Shown here in pieces: positions 1 to 13,420 of a stretch of 64,000 nt of DNA; position 1 is the first letter of the stretch; every line of letters begins with the position of its first letter. Origin of the DNA: Hydractinia symbiolongicarpus. Taxonomy: Eukaryota > Cnidaria > Hydrozoa > Anthoathecata > Hydractiniidae. Where the stretch lies: contig NC_079887.1 of NCBI RefSeq assembly GCF_029227915.1, positions 4,526,001 to 4,590,000 on the forward strand. The letters are read 5' to 3'. The notes beneath the pieces were generated by a model that was given only the letters and a program-made list of their open reading frames with translations, did no database searches and was not told the DNA's origin. The translations under genes and the position numbers were made by a program.

Positions 1-208
1 AACCCGCGATTTCCCGTAAATCTCGGACTCGGCCCGTATAGTCGAATGTATACAAAGAAAATACCCAGGGAGTAAACTGATTTCCCAAACGATTTTTTAA
101 ATTAATATTTCACCACTAAAGCCCATGAGACTTGAAGTTTTTAAAAATGTTTTCATTTTTGATAAGACGCTGAATAAAAGGAGTTTAAACGCCGGCAAAC
201 GAAAACCT

Positions 209-2830
209 GCGATTTCCCGTAAATCCCGGACTCGGCCCGTATAATCAAAAGTATACAAAGAAAGTACCCAGGGAGTAAACTCATTTCCGGAACGATTTTT
301 TAATTTTTTTTTTCACCACTAAAACGCATGAAACTTGTAGTTTTCAAAAATGTTTTCATTTTTGATGAGACGCTTAATGAAAGACGTTTAATCGCCGGCA
401 AACGAAAACCCGCGATTTCCCGTAAATCCCGGGCTTGGCCCGTATAATCGAATGTATACAAAGAAAGTACCCTGTGAGTAAACTCATTTCCAGAACGATT
501 TTTTAAATTATTTTTTCACCACTAAAACGCATGTGACTTGTAGTTTTGAAAAATGTTTTCATTTTTGATGAGACGCATAATGAAAGAGGTTTAATCGCTG
601 GCAAAGGAAAACCCGCGATTTCCCGTAAATCCCGGGCTTGGCCCGTATAGTCAAAAGTATACAAAGAAAGTACCCAGGGAGTAAACTCATTTCCCGAACG
701 ATTTTTTAAATTATTTTTTCACCACTAAAACGCATGAGACTTGTAGTTTTCAAAAATGTTTTCATTTTTAATGGGACGCAGAATAAAAGAAGTTTAATCG
801 CCGGCAAACGAAAACCCGCGATTTCCCGTAAATCCCGGACTCGGCCCATATAGTCAAAAGTATACAAAGAAAGTACCCAGGGAGTAAACTCATTTCCTGA
901 ACGATTTTTTAAATTATTTTTTCACCACTAAAACGCATGAGACTTGTAGTTTTCAAAAATGTTTTCATTTTTGATGAGACGCTTAATGAAAGAGGTTTAA
1001 TCGCTGGCAAACGAAAACCCGCGATTTCCCGTAAATCCCGGGCTTGGCCCGTATAGTCGAATGTATACAAAGAAAGTACCCAGGGAGTAAACTCATTTCC
1101 TGAGCGATTTTTAAATTTTTTTTTCACCACTAAAACGCATGAAACTTGTAGTTTTCAAAAATGTTTTCATTTTTGATGAGACGCTTAATGAAAGACGTTT
1201 AATCGCCGGCAAACGAAAACCCGCGATTTCCCGTAAATCCCGGGCTTGGCCCGTATAGTCGAATGTATACAAAGAAAGTACCCAGGGAGTAAACTAATTT
1301 CCTGAACGATTTTTTAAATTTTTTTTCACCACTAAAACGCATGAAACTTGTAGTTTTTAAAAATGTTTTCATTTTTGATGAGACGCTTAATGAAAGAGGC
1401 TTAATCGCCGGCAAACGAAAACCCGCGATTTCCCGTAAATCCTGGGCTTGGCCCGTATAGTCGAATGTATACAAAGAAAGTGCCCTGTGAGTAAACCCAT
1501 TTCCAGAACGATTTTTTAAATTATCTTTTCACGACTAAAACGCATAAGACTTGTAGTTTTCAAAAATGTTTTCATTTTTGATGGGACGCTTAATGAAAGA
1601 AGTTTAATCGCCGGCACACGAAAACCCGCGATTTCCCGTAAATCCCGGACTCGGCCCGTATAGTCGAATGTATACAGAGAAAATACCCAGGAAGTAAACT
1701 CATTTCCTGAACGATTTTTTAAATTATTTCTTCACCACTAAAACGCATAAGACTTGTAGTTTTCAAAAATGTTTTCATTTTTGATGAGACGCTGAATAAA
1801 AGAAGTTTAATCGCCGGCAAACAAAAACCGGCGATTTCCCGTAAATCCCGGGCTTAGCTCGTATAGTCGAATGTATACAAAGAAAGTACCCAGGAAGTAA
1901 ACTCATTTCCCGAACGATTTTTTATATTATTTTTTTACCACTAAAACGCATGAGACTTGTAGTTTTTAAAAATGTTTTCATTTTTGATGAGACGCTTAAT
2001 GAAAGAGGTTTAATCGCTGGCAAACGAAAACCCGCGATTTCCCGTAAATCCCGGGCTTGGCCCGTATAGTCGAATGTATACAAAGAAAGTACCCTGTGAG
2101 TAAACTCATTTCCAGAATGATTTTTTAAATTATTTTTTTACCACTAAAACGCATAAGACTTGTAGTTTTCAAAAATGTTTTCGTTTTTGATGAGACGCTG
2201 AATAAAAGAAGTTTAATCGCCGGCAAACGAAAACCGGCGATATCCCGTAAATCCCGGACTCGGCCCGTATAGTCAAAAGTATGCAAAGAAAGTACCCAGG
2301 GAGTAAACTCATTTCCCGAACGATTTTTTAAAATATTATTTCACCACTAAAGCCCATGAGACTTGTAGTTTTTAAAAATGTTTTCATTTTTGATGAGACG
2401 CTGAATAAAAGAAGTTTAATCGCCGGCAAACGAAAACCCGCGACTTTCCGTAAATCCCGGATTCGGCCCGTATAGTCGAATGTATACAAAGAAAGTACCC
2501 AGAGAGTAAACTGATTTCCCGAACGATTTTTTAAATTTTTTTTTCACCACTAAAACCCATGAGACTTGTAGTTTTCAAAAATGTTTTCATTTTTGATGAG
2601 ACGCTTAATGAAAGAGGTTTAATCGCCGGCAAACGAAAACCCGCGACTTCCCGTAAATCCCGGACTCGGCCCGTATAGTCGAATGTATACAAAGAAAGTA
2701 CCCAGGGAGTAAACTCATTTACCGAACGATTTTTTAAATTTTTTTTTCACCACTAAAACCCATGAGACTTGTAGTTTTCAAAAATGTTTTCATTTTTGAT
2801 GAGACGCTTAATGATAGAGGTTTAATCGCC
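209..2830 (+). repeat. Segmental duplication, copy A (13 monomers)
   Basis: This stretch reappears at 5888-8104. Shared rare variants prove common descent: the header TATAATCAAAAG at 240 and 5919, the variant GTTTTGAAAAATG at 543 and 6222, and the AAAGAGGCTTAATCG tail at about 1394 and 6668. The offset is 5,679 bp before ~690 and 5,274 bp after ~1100, because two monomers present here are missing in copy B. Similarity stops near 2830, where this copy switches to the CCGGCGATTTCCCATAAATC header of subtype i. Confidence 0.8.
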
Positions 2831-2845
2831 GGCAAACGAAAACCG

Positions 2846-3656
2846 GCGATTTCCCATAAATCCCGTGCTTGGCCCGTATAGTTGAATGTATATAAAGAAA
2901 CTACCCAGGGAGTAAACTGATTTCCCGGACGATTTTTCAAATTATTTCTGCACCACTAGAACGAATGAGACTTGTAGTTTTCAAAAATGTTTTCATTTTT
3001 AATGAGACGCTTAATGAAAGAGGTTTAATCGCCGGCAAACGAAAACCCGCGATTTCCCGTAAATCCCGGGCTTGTCCCGTATAGTCAAATGTATACAAAG
3101 AAAGTACCCTGTGAGTAAACTCATTTCCAGAACGATTTTTTAAATCATCTTTTCACCACTAAAACGCATGAGACTGGTAGTTTTCAAACATGTTTTCATT
3201 TTTGATGAGACGCTGAATAAAAAAAGTTTAATCGCCGGCAAACGAAAACCTGCGATTTCCCGTAAATCCCGGAGTCGACCGTATAGTCAAAAGTATACAA
3301 AGAAAGTACCCAGGGAGTAAACTGATTTCCCAAACGATTTTTTAAATTATTATTTCACCACTAAAGCCCATGAGACTTGAAGTTTTTAAAAATGTTTTCA
3401 TTTTTGATAAGACGCTGAATAAAAGGAGTTTAAACGCCGGCAAACGAAAACCTGCGATTTCCCGTAAATCCCGGACTCGGCCCGTATAGTCAAAAGTATA
3501 CAAAGAAAGTACCCAGGGAGTAAACTCATTTCCCGAACGATTTATAAAATTATTTTTTCACAACTAAAACGCATGAGACTTGTAGTTTTCAAAAATGTTT
3601 TCATTTTTAATGGGACGCTGAATAAAAAAAGTTTAATCGCCGGTAAACGAAAACCC
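2846..3656 (+). repeat. i-j-k-l tetramer, copy 1 (811 bp)
   Basis: Four consecutive monomers i, j, k, l; 811 bp because the k monomer is one base short (CGGAGTCGACCG in place of CGGACTCGGCCCG). The same 811 bp block occurs at 8930, 10754, 32876, 44236 and 46442, always in this order. Confidence 0.8.
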
Positions 3657-4468
3657 GCGATTTCCCGTAAATCCCGGACTCGGCCCATATAGTCAAAAGT
3701 ATACAAAGAAAGTACCCAGGGAGTAAACTCATTTCCTGAACGATTTTTTAAATTATTTTTTCACCACTAAAACGCATGAGACTTGTAGTTTTCAAAAATG
3801 TTTTCATTTTTGATGAGACGCTTAATGAAAGAGGTTTAATCGCCGGCAAACGAAAACCCGCGATTTCCCGTAAATCCCGGGCTTGGCCCGTATAGTCGAA
3901 TGTATACAAAGAAAGTACCCAGGGAGTAAACTCATTTCCTGAACGATTTTTTAAATTTTTTTTTCACCACTAAAACGCATGAAACTTGTAGTTTTCAAAA
4001 ATGTTTTCATTTTTGATAAGACGCTTAATGAAAGACGTTTAATCGCCGGCAAACGAAAACCCGCGATTTCCCGTAAATCCCGGGCTTGGCCCGTATAGTC
4101 GAATGTATACAAAGAAAGTACCCAGGGAGTAAACTCATTTCCTGAACGATTTCTTAAATTTTTTTTTCACCACTAAAACGCATGAAACTTGTAGTTTTCA
4201 AAAATGTTTTCATTCTTGATAAGACGCTTAATGAAAGACGTTTAATCGCCGGCAAACGAAAACCCGCGATTTCCCGTAAATCCCGGGCTTGGCCCGTATA
4301 GTCGAATGTATACAAAGAAAGTACCCTGTGAGTAAACTCATTTCCAGAACGATTTTTTAAATTATTTTTTCACCACTAAAACGCATGTGACTTGTAGTTT
4401 TCAAAAATGTTTTCATTTTTGATGAGACGCATAATGAAAGAGGTTTAATCGCCGGCAAACGAAAACCC

Positions 4469-5684
4469 GCGATTTCCCGTAAATCCCGGGCTTGGCCCGT
4501 ATAGTCGAATGTATACAAAGAAAGTACCCAGGGAGTAAACTCATTTCCTGAACGATTTTTTAAATTACCTTTTCACCACTAAAACGCATAAGACTTGTAG
4601 TTTTCAAAAATGTTTTCATTTTTGATGGGACGCTTAATGAAAGAAGTTTAATCGCCGGCACACGAAAACCCGCGATTTCCCGTAAATCCCGGACTCGGCC
4701 CGTATAGTCGAATGTATACAAAGAAAGTACCCAGGGAGTAAACTCATTTCCAGAACGATTTTTTAAATTATTTCTTCACCACTAAAACGCATAAGACTTG
4801 TAGTTTTCAAAAATGTTTTCATTTTTGATGAGACGCTGAATAAAAGAAGTTTAATCGCCGGCAAACAAAAACCGGCGATTTCCCGTAAATCCCGGGCTTG
4901 GCCCGTATAGTTGAATGTATATAAAGAAAGTACCCAGGGAGTAAACTCATTTCCAGAACGATTTTTTAAATTATCTTTTCACCACTAAAACGCATGAGAC
5001 TTGTAGTTTTCAAAAATGTTTTCATTTTTGATGAGACGCTGAATAAAAGGAGTTTAAGCGCCGGCAAATGAAAACCCGCGATTTCCCGTAAATCCCGGTC
5101 TCGGCCCGTATAGTCAAAAGTATACAAAGAAAGTACCCAGGGAGTAAACTCATTTCCCGAACGATTTTTTAAATTATTTTTTCACCACTAAAACGCATGA
5201 GAATTGTAGTTTTCAGAAATGTTTTCATTTTTGATGGGACGCTTAATGAAAGTGGTTTAATCGCTGGCAAACGAAAACCCGCGATTTCCCGTAAATCCCG
5301 GGCTTGACCCGTATAGTCGAATGTATACAAAGAAAGTACCCTGTGAGTAAACTCAATTCCAAAACGATTTTTTAAATTATCTTTTCACCAATAAAACGCA
5401 TGAGACTTGTAATTTTCAAAAATGTTTTCATTTTTGATGAGACGCTGAATAAAAGAAGTTTAATCGCCGGCAAACGAAAACCCGCCATTTCCCGTAAACC
5501 CCGGACTTGGCCCGTATAGTCAAAAGTATACAAAAAAAGTACCCAGGGAGTAAACTCATTTCCTAAACGATTTTTAAATAGTTTTTCACCACCAAAACGT
5601 ATGAGACTTGTAGTTTTTAAAAATGTTTTCATTTTTGATGAGACGCCTAATGAAAGAGGTTTAATCGCCGGCAAACGAAAACCC
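4469..5684 (+). repeat. c-d-e-f-g-h hexamer, copy 1
   Basis: Six monomers in the order GGCACACG type (c), GGCAAACAAAAACCGGCG type (d), AAAAGGAGTTTAAGCG type (e), GAGAATTG/CAGAAATG type (f), CAATTCCAAAACG type (g) and AATAGTTTTTCACCACC type (h). Length 1,216 bp. The same order recurs at 14814, 25976, 31050 and 41802. Confidence 0.82.
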
Positions 5685-5887
5685 GCGATTTCCCGTAAAT
5701 CCCGGGTTTGGCCCGTATAGTCGAATGTATACAAAGAAAGTACCCTGTGAGTAAACTCAATTCCAAAACGATTTTTTAAATTATCTTTTCACCAATAAAA
5801 CGCATGAGACTTGTAGTTTTCAAAAATGTTTTCATTTTTGATGAGACGCTGAATAAAAGGAGTTTAAACGCCGGCAAACGAAAACCT

Positions 5888-8104
5888 GCGATTTCCCGTA
5901 AATCCCGGACTCGGCCCGTATAATCAAAAGTATACAAAGAAAGTACCAAGGGAGTAAACTCATTTCCCGAACGATTTTTTAATTTTTTTTTTCACCACTA
6001 AAACGCATGAAACTTGTAGTTTTCAAAAATGTTTTCATTTTTGATGAGACGCTTAATGAAAGACGTTTAATCGCCGGCAAACGAAAACCCGCGATTTCCC
6101 GTAAATCCCGGGCTTGGCCCGTATAATCGAATGTATACAAAGAAAGTACCCTGTGAGTAAACTCATTTCCAGAACGATTTTTTAAATTATTTTTTCACCA
6201 CTAAAACGCATGTGACTTGTAGTTTTGAAAAATGTTTTCATTTTTGATGAGACGCATAATGAAAGAGGTTTAATCGCTGGCAAACGAAAACCCGCGATTT
6301 CCCGTAAATCCCGGGCTTGGCCCGTATAGTCAAAAGTATACAAAGAAAGTACCCAGGGAGTAAACTCATTTCCCGAACGATTTTTTAAATTTTTTTTTCA
6401 CCACTAAAACGCATGAAACTTGTAGTTTTCAAAAATGTTTTCATTTTTGATGAGACGCTTAATGAAAGACGTTTAATCGCCGGCAAACGAAAACCCGCGA
6501 TTTCCCGTAAATCCCGGGCTTGGCCCGTATAGTCGAATGTATACAAAGAAAGTACCCAGGGAGTAAACTAATTTCCTGAACGATTTTTTAAATTTTTTTT
6601 CACCACTAAAACGCATGAAACTTGTAGTTTTCAAAAATGTTTTCATTTTTGATGAGACGCTTAATGAAAGAGGCTTAATCGCCGGCAAACGAAAACCTGC
6701 GATTTCCCGTAAATCCTGGGCTTGGCCCGTATAGTCGAATGTATACAAAGAAAGTGCCCTGTGAGTAAACCCATTTCCAGAACGATTTTTTAAATTATCT
6801 TTTCACCACTAAAACGCATAAGACTTGTAGTTTTCAAAAATGTTTTCATTTTTGATGGGACGCTTAATGAAAGAAGTTTAATCGCCGGCACACGAAAACC
6901 CGCGATTTCCCGTAAATCCCGGACTCGGCCCGTATAGTCGAATGTATACAAAGAAAATACCCAGGGAGTAAACTCATTTCCTGAACGATTTTTTAAATTA
7001 TTTCTTCACCACTAAAACGCATAAGACTTGTAGTTTTTAAAAATGTTTTCATTTTTGATGAAACGCTGAATAAAAGAAGTTTAATCGCCGGCAAACAAAA
7101 ACCGGCGATTTCCTGTTAATCCCGGGCTTGGCTCGTATAGTCGAATGTATACAAAGAAAGTACACAGGGAGTAAACTCATTTCCCGCACGATTTTTTATA
7201 TTATTTTTTCACCACTAAAACGCATGAGACTTGTAGTTTTTAAAAATGTTTTCATTTTTGATGAGACGCTTAATGAAAGAGGTTTAATCGCCGGCAAACG
7301 AAAACCCGCGATTTCCCGTAAATCCCGGGCTTGGCCCGTATAGTCGAATGTATACAAAGAAAGTACCCTGTGAGTAAACTCATTTCCAGAATGATTTTTT
7401 AAATTATTTTTTTACCACTAAAACGCATAAGACTTGTAGTTTTCAAAAATGTTTTCGTTTTTGATGAGACGCTGAATAAAAGAAGTTTAATCGCCGGCAA
7501 ACGAAAACCTGCGATATCCCGTAAATCCCGGACTCGGCCCGTATAGTCAAAAGTATGCAAAGAAAGTACCCAGGGAGTAAACTCATTTCCCGAACGATTT
7601 TTTAAAATATTATTTCACCACCAAAGCCCATGAGACTTGTAGTTTTTAAAAATGTTTTCATTTTTGATGAGACGCTGAATAAAAGAAGTTTAATCGCCGG
7701 CAAACGAAAACCCGCGACTTTCCGTAAATCCCGTACTCGGCCCGTATAGTCGAATGTATACAAAGAAAGTACCCAGGGAGTAAATTGATTTCCCGAACGA
7801 TTTTTAAAATTTTTTTTTCACCACTAAAACGCATGAGACTTGTAGTTTTCAAAAATGTTTTCATTTTTGATGAGACGCTTAATGAAAGAGGTTTAATCGC
7901 CGGCAAACGAAAACCCGCGACTTACCGTAAATGCCGGACTCGGCCCGTATAGTTGAATGTATACAAAGAAAGTACCCAGGGAGTAAACTCATTTACCGAA
8001 CAATTTTTTAAATTTTTTTTTCACCACTAAAACGCATGAGACTTGTAGTTTTCAAAAATGTTTTCATTTTTGATGAGACGCTTAATGAAAGAGGTTTAAT
8101 CGCC
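5888..8104 (+). repeat. Segmental duplication, copy B (11 monomers)
   Basis: Second copy of 209-2830. It lacks the two monomers of copy A between about 690 and 1100: at ~6385-6395 an AATGGG-type monomer front (CAAAAG, CCCGAACG) passes directly into a long-T, GCATGAAAC-type body. The join lies in sequence common to both parents, as expected for unequal exchange. Copies also differ by scattered single bases (for example TTCCCG versus TTACCG near 7921). Confidence 0.78.
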
Positions 8105-9774
8105 GGCAAACGAAAACCCGCGACTTTCCGTAAATCCCGGACTCGGCCCGTATAGTCGAATGTATACAAAGAAAGTACCCAGGGAGTAAACTGATTTCCC
8201 GAACGATTTTTAAAATTTTTTTTTCACCACTAGAACGAATGAGACTTGTAGTTTTCAAAAATGTTTTCATTTTTAATGAGACGCTTAATGAAAGATTTTA
8301 TTCGCCGGCAAACGAAAACCCGCGATTTCCCGTAAATCCCGGGCTTGGCCCGTATAGTCGAATGTATACAAAGAAAGTACCCTGTGAGTAAACTCATTTC
8401 CAGAACGATTTTTTAAATTATTTTTTCACCACTAAAACGCATAAGACTTGTAGTTTTCAAAAATGTTTTCATTTTTGATAAGACGCTGAATAAAAGAAGT
8501 TTAATCGCCGGCAAACGAAAACCGGCGATTTCCCATAAATCCCGTGCTTGGCCCGTATAGTTGAATGTATATAAAGAAACTACCCAGGGAGTAAACTGAT
8601 TTCCCGAACGATTTTTCAAATTATTTCTGCACCACTAGAACGAATGAGACTTGTAGTTTTCAAAAATGTTTTCATTTTTAATGAGACGCTTACTGAAAGA
8701 TTTTATTCGCCGGCAAACGAAAACCCGCGATTTCCCGTAAATCCCGGGCTTGGACCGTATAGTCGAAAGTATACAAAGAAAGTACCCTGTGAGTAAACTC
8801 ATTTCCAGAACGATTTTTTAAATTATTTTTTCACCACTAAAACGCATAAGACTTGTAGTTTTCAAAAATGTTTTCATTTTTGATAAGACGCTGAATAAAA
8901 GAGGTTTAAACGCCGGCAAACGAAAACCGGCGATTTCCCATAAATCCCGTGCTTGGCCCGTATAGTTGAATGTATATAAAGAAACTACCCAGGGAGTAAA
9001 CTGATTTCCCGAACGATTTTTCTAATTATTTCTGCACCACTAGAACGAATGAGACTTGTAGTTTTCAAAAATGTTTTCATTTTTAATGAGACGCTTAATG
9101 AAAGAGGTTTAATCGCCGGCAAACGAAAACCCGCGATTTCCCGTAAATGCCGGGCTTGTCCCGTATAGTCAAATGTATACAAAGAAAGTACCCTGTGAGT
9201 AAACTCATTTCCAGAACGATTTTTTAAATTATCTTTTCACCACTAAAACGCATGAGACTGGTAGTTTTCAAACATGTTTTCATTTTTGATGAGACGCTGA
9301 ATAAAAAAAGTTTAATCGCCGGCAAACGAAAACCTGCGATTTCCCGTAAATCCCGGAGGCGACCGTATAGTCAAAAGTATACAAAGAAAGTACCCAGGGA
9401 GTAAACTGATTTCCCAAACGATTTTTTAAATTATTATTTCACCACTAAAGCCCATGAGACTTGAAGTTTTTAAAAATGTTTTCATTTTTGATAAGACGCT
9501 GAATAAAAGGAGTTTAAACGCCGGCAAACGAAAACCTGCGATTTCCCGTAAATCCCGGATTCGGCCCGTATAGTCAAAAGTATACAAAGAAAGTACCCAG
9601 GGAGTAAACTCATTTCCCGAACGATTTTTAAAATTATTTTTTCACAACTATAACGCATGAGACTTGTAGTTTTCAAAAATGTTTTCATTTTTAATAGGAC
9701 GCTGAATAAAAAAAGTTTAATCGCCGGTAAACGAAAACCCGCGATTTCCCATAAATCGCGGACTCGGCCCGTAT
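7951..9774 (+). repeat. 1,824 bp tandem duplication, copy 1 (9 monomers)
   Basis: Nine monomers repeated directly downstream at 9775-11598 with an exact 1,824 bp offset. Reading the copies side by side I find about four base differences: CGACTTTCCG/CGACTGTCCG, two in GATTTCCCGAACG/GATTTTCCGAAAG, and GGATTCGG/GGACTCGG. Private variants are shared, including AAAGATTTTATTCGCC, CTTACTGAAAG and CGGAGGCGACCG. This is one of the youngest duplications in the window. Confidence 0.88.
8930..9740 (+). repeat. i-j-k-l tetramer, copy 2
   Basis: 811 bp block i-j-k-l. Its j/k boundary has the private change CGGAGGCGACCG (reference CGGAGTCGACCG) and its l monomer has CACAACTATAACGC and AATAGGACGC, all shared with the copy at 10754. 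Confidence 0.8.
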
Positions 9775-11598
9775 AGTTGAATGTATACAAAGAAAGTACC
9801 CAGGGAGTAAACTCATTTACCGAACAATTTTTTAAATTTTTTTTTCACCACTAAAACGCATGAGACTTGTAGTTTTCAAAAATGTTTTCATTTTTGATGA
9901 GACGCTTAATGAAAGAGGTTTAATCGCCGGCAAACGAAAACCCGCGACTGTCCGTAAATCCCGGACTCGGCCCGTATAGTCGAATGTATACAAAGAAAGT
10001 ACCCAGGGAGTAAACTGATTTCCCGAACGATTTTTAAAATTTTTTTTTCACCACTAGAACGAATGAGACTTGTAGTTTTCAAAAATGTTTTCATTTTTAA
10101 TGAGACGCTTAATGAAAGATTTTATTCGCCGGCAAACGAAAACCCGCGATTTCCCGTAAATCCCGGGCTTGGCCCGTATAGTCGAATGTATACAAAGAAA
10201 GTACCCTGTGAGTAAACTCATTTCCAGAACGATTTTTTAAATTATTTTTTCACCACTAAAACGCATAAGACTTGTAGTTTTCAAAAATGTTTTCATTTTT
10301 GATAAGACGCTGAATAAAAGAAGTTTAATCGCCGGCAAACGAAAACCGGCGATTTCCCATAAATCCCGTGCTTGGCCCGTATAGTTGAATGTATATAAAG
10401 AAACTACCCAGGGAGTAAACTGATTTTCCGAAAGATTTTTCAAATTATTTCTGCACCACTAGAACGAATGAGACTTGTAGTTTTCAAAAATGTTTTCATT
10501 TTTAATGAGACGCTTACTGAAAGATTTTATTCGCCGGCAAACGAAAACCCGCGATTTCCCGTAAATCCCGGGCTTGGACCGTATAGTCGAAAGTATACAA
10601 AGAAAGTACCCTGTGAGTAAACTCATTTCCAGAACGATTTTTTAAATTATTTTTTCACCACTAAAACGCATAAGACTTGTAGTTTTCAAAAATGTTTTCA
10701 TTTTTGATAAGACGCTGAATAAAAGAGGTTTAAACGCCGGCAAACGAAAACCGGCGATTTCCCATAAATCCCGTGCTTGGCCCGTATAGTTGAATGTATA
10801 TAAAGAAACTACCCAGGGAGTAAACTGATTTCCCGAACGATTTTTCTAATTATTTCTGCACCACTAGAACGAATGAGACTTGTAGTTTTCAAAAATGTTT
10901 TCATTTTTAATGAGACGCTTAATGAAAGAGGTTTAATCGCCGGCAAACGAAAACCCGCGATTTCCCGTAAATGCCGGGCTTGTCCCGTATAGTCAAATGT
11001 ATACAAAGAAAGTACCCTGTGAGTAAACTCATTTCCAGAACGATTTTTTAAATTATCTTTTCACCACTAAAACGCATGAGACTGGTAGTTTTCAAACATG
11101 TTTTCATTTTTGATGAGACGCTGAATAAAAAAAGTTTAATCGCCGGCAAACGAAAACCTGCGATTTCCCGTAAATCCCGGAGGCGACCGTATAGTCAAAA
11201 GTATACAAAGAAAGTACCCAGGGAGTAAACTGATTTCCCAAACGATTTTTTAAATTATTATTTCACCACTAAAGCCCATGAGACTTGAAGTTTTTAAAAA
11301 TGTTTTCATTTTTGATAAGACGCTGAATAAAAGGAGTTTAAACGCCGGCAAACGAAAACCTGCGATTTCCCGTAAATCCCGGACTCGGCCCGTATAGTCA
11401 AAAGTATACAAAGAAAGTACCCAGGGAGTAAACTCATTTCCCGAACGATTTTTAAAATTATTTTTTCACAACTATAACGCATGAGACTTGTAGTTTTCAA
11501 AAATGTTTTCATTTTTAATAGGACGCTGAATAAAAAAAGTTTAATCGCCGGTAAACGAAAACCCGCGATTTCCCATAAATCGCGGACTCGGCCCATAT
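9775..11598 (+). repeat. 1,824 bp tandem duplication, copy 2 (9 monomers)
   Basis: Second copy of 7951-9774. The junction is visible at 9760-9780: an l-type monomer end (ATAAATCGCGGACTCGG) runs into CCCGTATAGTTGAATG, the sequence that opens copy 1, while the end of copy 2 (~11595) continues with CCCATATAGTCAAAAG instead. The exchange therefore fell within the shared GGACTCGGCCCGTATAGT block. Confidence 0.88.
10754..11564 (+). repeat. i-j-k-l tetramer, copy 3
   Basis: Duplicate of 8930-9740 at +1,824 bp, within the 9-monomer tandem duplication. The same private variants (CGGAGGCGACCG, AATAGGACGC) are present. Confidence 0.82.
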
Positions 11599-13420
11599 AG
11601 TCAAAAGTATACAAAGAAAGTACCCAGGGAGTAAACTCATTTCCTGAACGATTTTTTAAATTATTTTTTCACCACTAAAACGCATGAGACTTGTAGTTTT
11701 CAAAAATGTTTTCATTTTTGATGAGACGCTTAATGAAAGAGGTTTAATCGCCGGCAAACGAAAACCCGCGATTTCCCGTAAATCCCGGGCTTGGCCCGTA
11801 TAGTCGAATGTATACAAAGAAAGTACCCAGGGAGTAAACTCATTTCCTGAACGATTTTTTAAATTTTTTTTTCACCACTAAAACGCATGAAACTTGTAGT
11901 TTTCAAAAATGTTTTCATTTTTGATAAGACGCTTAATGAAAGACGTTTAATCGCCGGCAAACGAAAACCCGCGATTTCCCGTAAATCCCGGGCTTGGCCC
12001 GTATAGTCGAATGTATACAAAGAAAGTACCCTGTGAGTAAACTCATTTCCAGAACGATTTTTTAAATTATTTTTTCACCACTAAAACGCATGTGACTTGT
12101 AGTTTTCAAAAATGTTTTCATTTTTGATGAGACGCATAATGAAAGAGGTTTAATCGCCGGCAAACGAAAACCCGCGATTTCCCGTAAATCCCGGGCTTGG
12201 CCCGTAAAGTCGAATGTATACAAAGAAAGTACCCAGGGAGTAAACTCATTTCCTGAACGATTTTTTAAATTATCTTTTCACCACTAAAACGCATAAGACT
12301 TGTAGTTTTTAAAAATGTTTTCATTTTTGATGAGACGCTTAATGAAAGAGGTTTAATCGCCGGCAAACGAAAACCTGCGATTTCCCGTAAATCCTGGGCT
12401 TGGCCTGTATAGTCGAATGTATACAAAGAAAGTACCCAGGGAGTAAACTCATTTCCTGAACGATTTTTTAAATTTTTTTTTCACCACTAAAACGCATGAA
12501 ACTTGTAGTTTTCAAAAATGTTTTCATTTTTGATAAGACGCTTAATGAAAGACGTTTAATCGCCGGCAAACGAAAACCCGCGATTTCCCGTAAATCCCGG
12601 GCTTGGCCCGTATAGTCGAATGTATACAAAGAAAGTACCCTGTGAGTAAACTCATTTCCAGAACGATTTTTTAAGTTATTTTTTCACCACTAAAACGCAT
12701 GTGACTTGTAGTTTTCAAAAATGTTTTCATTTTTGATGAGACGCATAATGAAAGAGGTTTAATCGCCGGCAAACGAAAACCCGCGATTTCCCGTAAATCC
12801 CGGGCTTGGCCCGTATAGTCGAATGTATACAAAGAAAGTACCCAGGGAGTAAACTCATTTCCTGAACGATTTTTTAAATTATCTTTTCACCACTAAAACG
12901 CATAAGACTTGTAGTTTTCAAAAATGTTTTCATTTTTGATGGGACGCTTAATGAAAGAAGTTTAATCGCCGGCACACGAAAACCCGCGATTTCCCGTAAA
13001 TCCCGGACTCGGCCCGTATAGTCGAATGTATACAAAGAAAGTACCCAGGGAGTAAACTCATTTCCAGAACGATTTTTTAAATTATTTCTTCACCACTAAA
13101 ACGCATAAGACTTGTAGTTTTCAAAAATGTTTTCATTTTTGATGAGACGCTGAATAAAAGAAGTTTAATCGCCGGCAAACAAAAACCGGCGATTTCCCGT
13201 AAATCCCGGGCTTGGCCCGTATAGTTGAATGTATATAAAGAAAGTACCCAGGGAGTAAACTCATTTCCAGAACGATTTTTTAAATTATCTTTTCACCACT
13301 AAAACGCATGAGACTTGTAGTTTTCAAAAATGTTTTCATTTTTGATGAGACGCTGAATAAAAGGAGTTTAAGCGCCGGCAAACGAAAACCCGCGATTTCC
13401 CGTAAATCCCGGTCTCGGCC
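11599..13420 (+). repeat. Satellite block rich in b and a monomers
   Basis: Nine monomers in the order n, b, a, c/n hybrid, b, a, c, d, e. The b-a pair occurs twice about 609 bp apart (~11.87 and ~12.48 kb), each followed by a TTATCTTTTC/GCATAAG monomer. The first such monomer (~12.28 kb) carries GATGAG and AAAGAGG, an n-type end on a c-type front. The block ends at the abnormal junction at 13421-13440. Confidence 0.7.

Larger units (their letters stand above)
2846..5684 (+). repeat. Higher-order repeat, 14-monomer version (i-j-k-l-n-b-b-a-c-d-e-f-g-h)
   Basis: A run of 14 monomers (2,839 bp) in the same subtype order as the 16-mer at 30643-33889, read as a circular permutation. It carries two successive b monomers (long T tract, GCATGAAAC, GATAAG, AAAGACG) where the reference has one, and lacks o, m and p. 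Subtype marks are visible in order: CTGCACCACTAGAACG (i, ~2949), AGACTGGTAG with CAAACATG (j, ~3171), CTTGAAGTTTTT (k, ~3377), GGTAAACG (l, ~3641), GGCACACG (c, ~4658), GAGAATTGTAG (f, ~5199), CAATTCCAAAACG (g, ~5354) and CACCACCAAAACG (h, ~5587). Confidence 0.8.
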
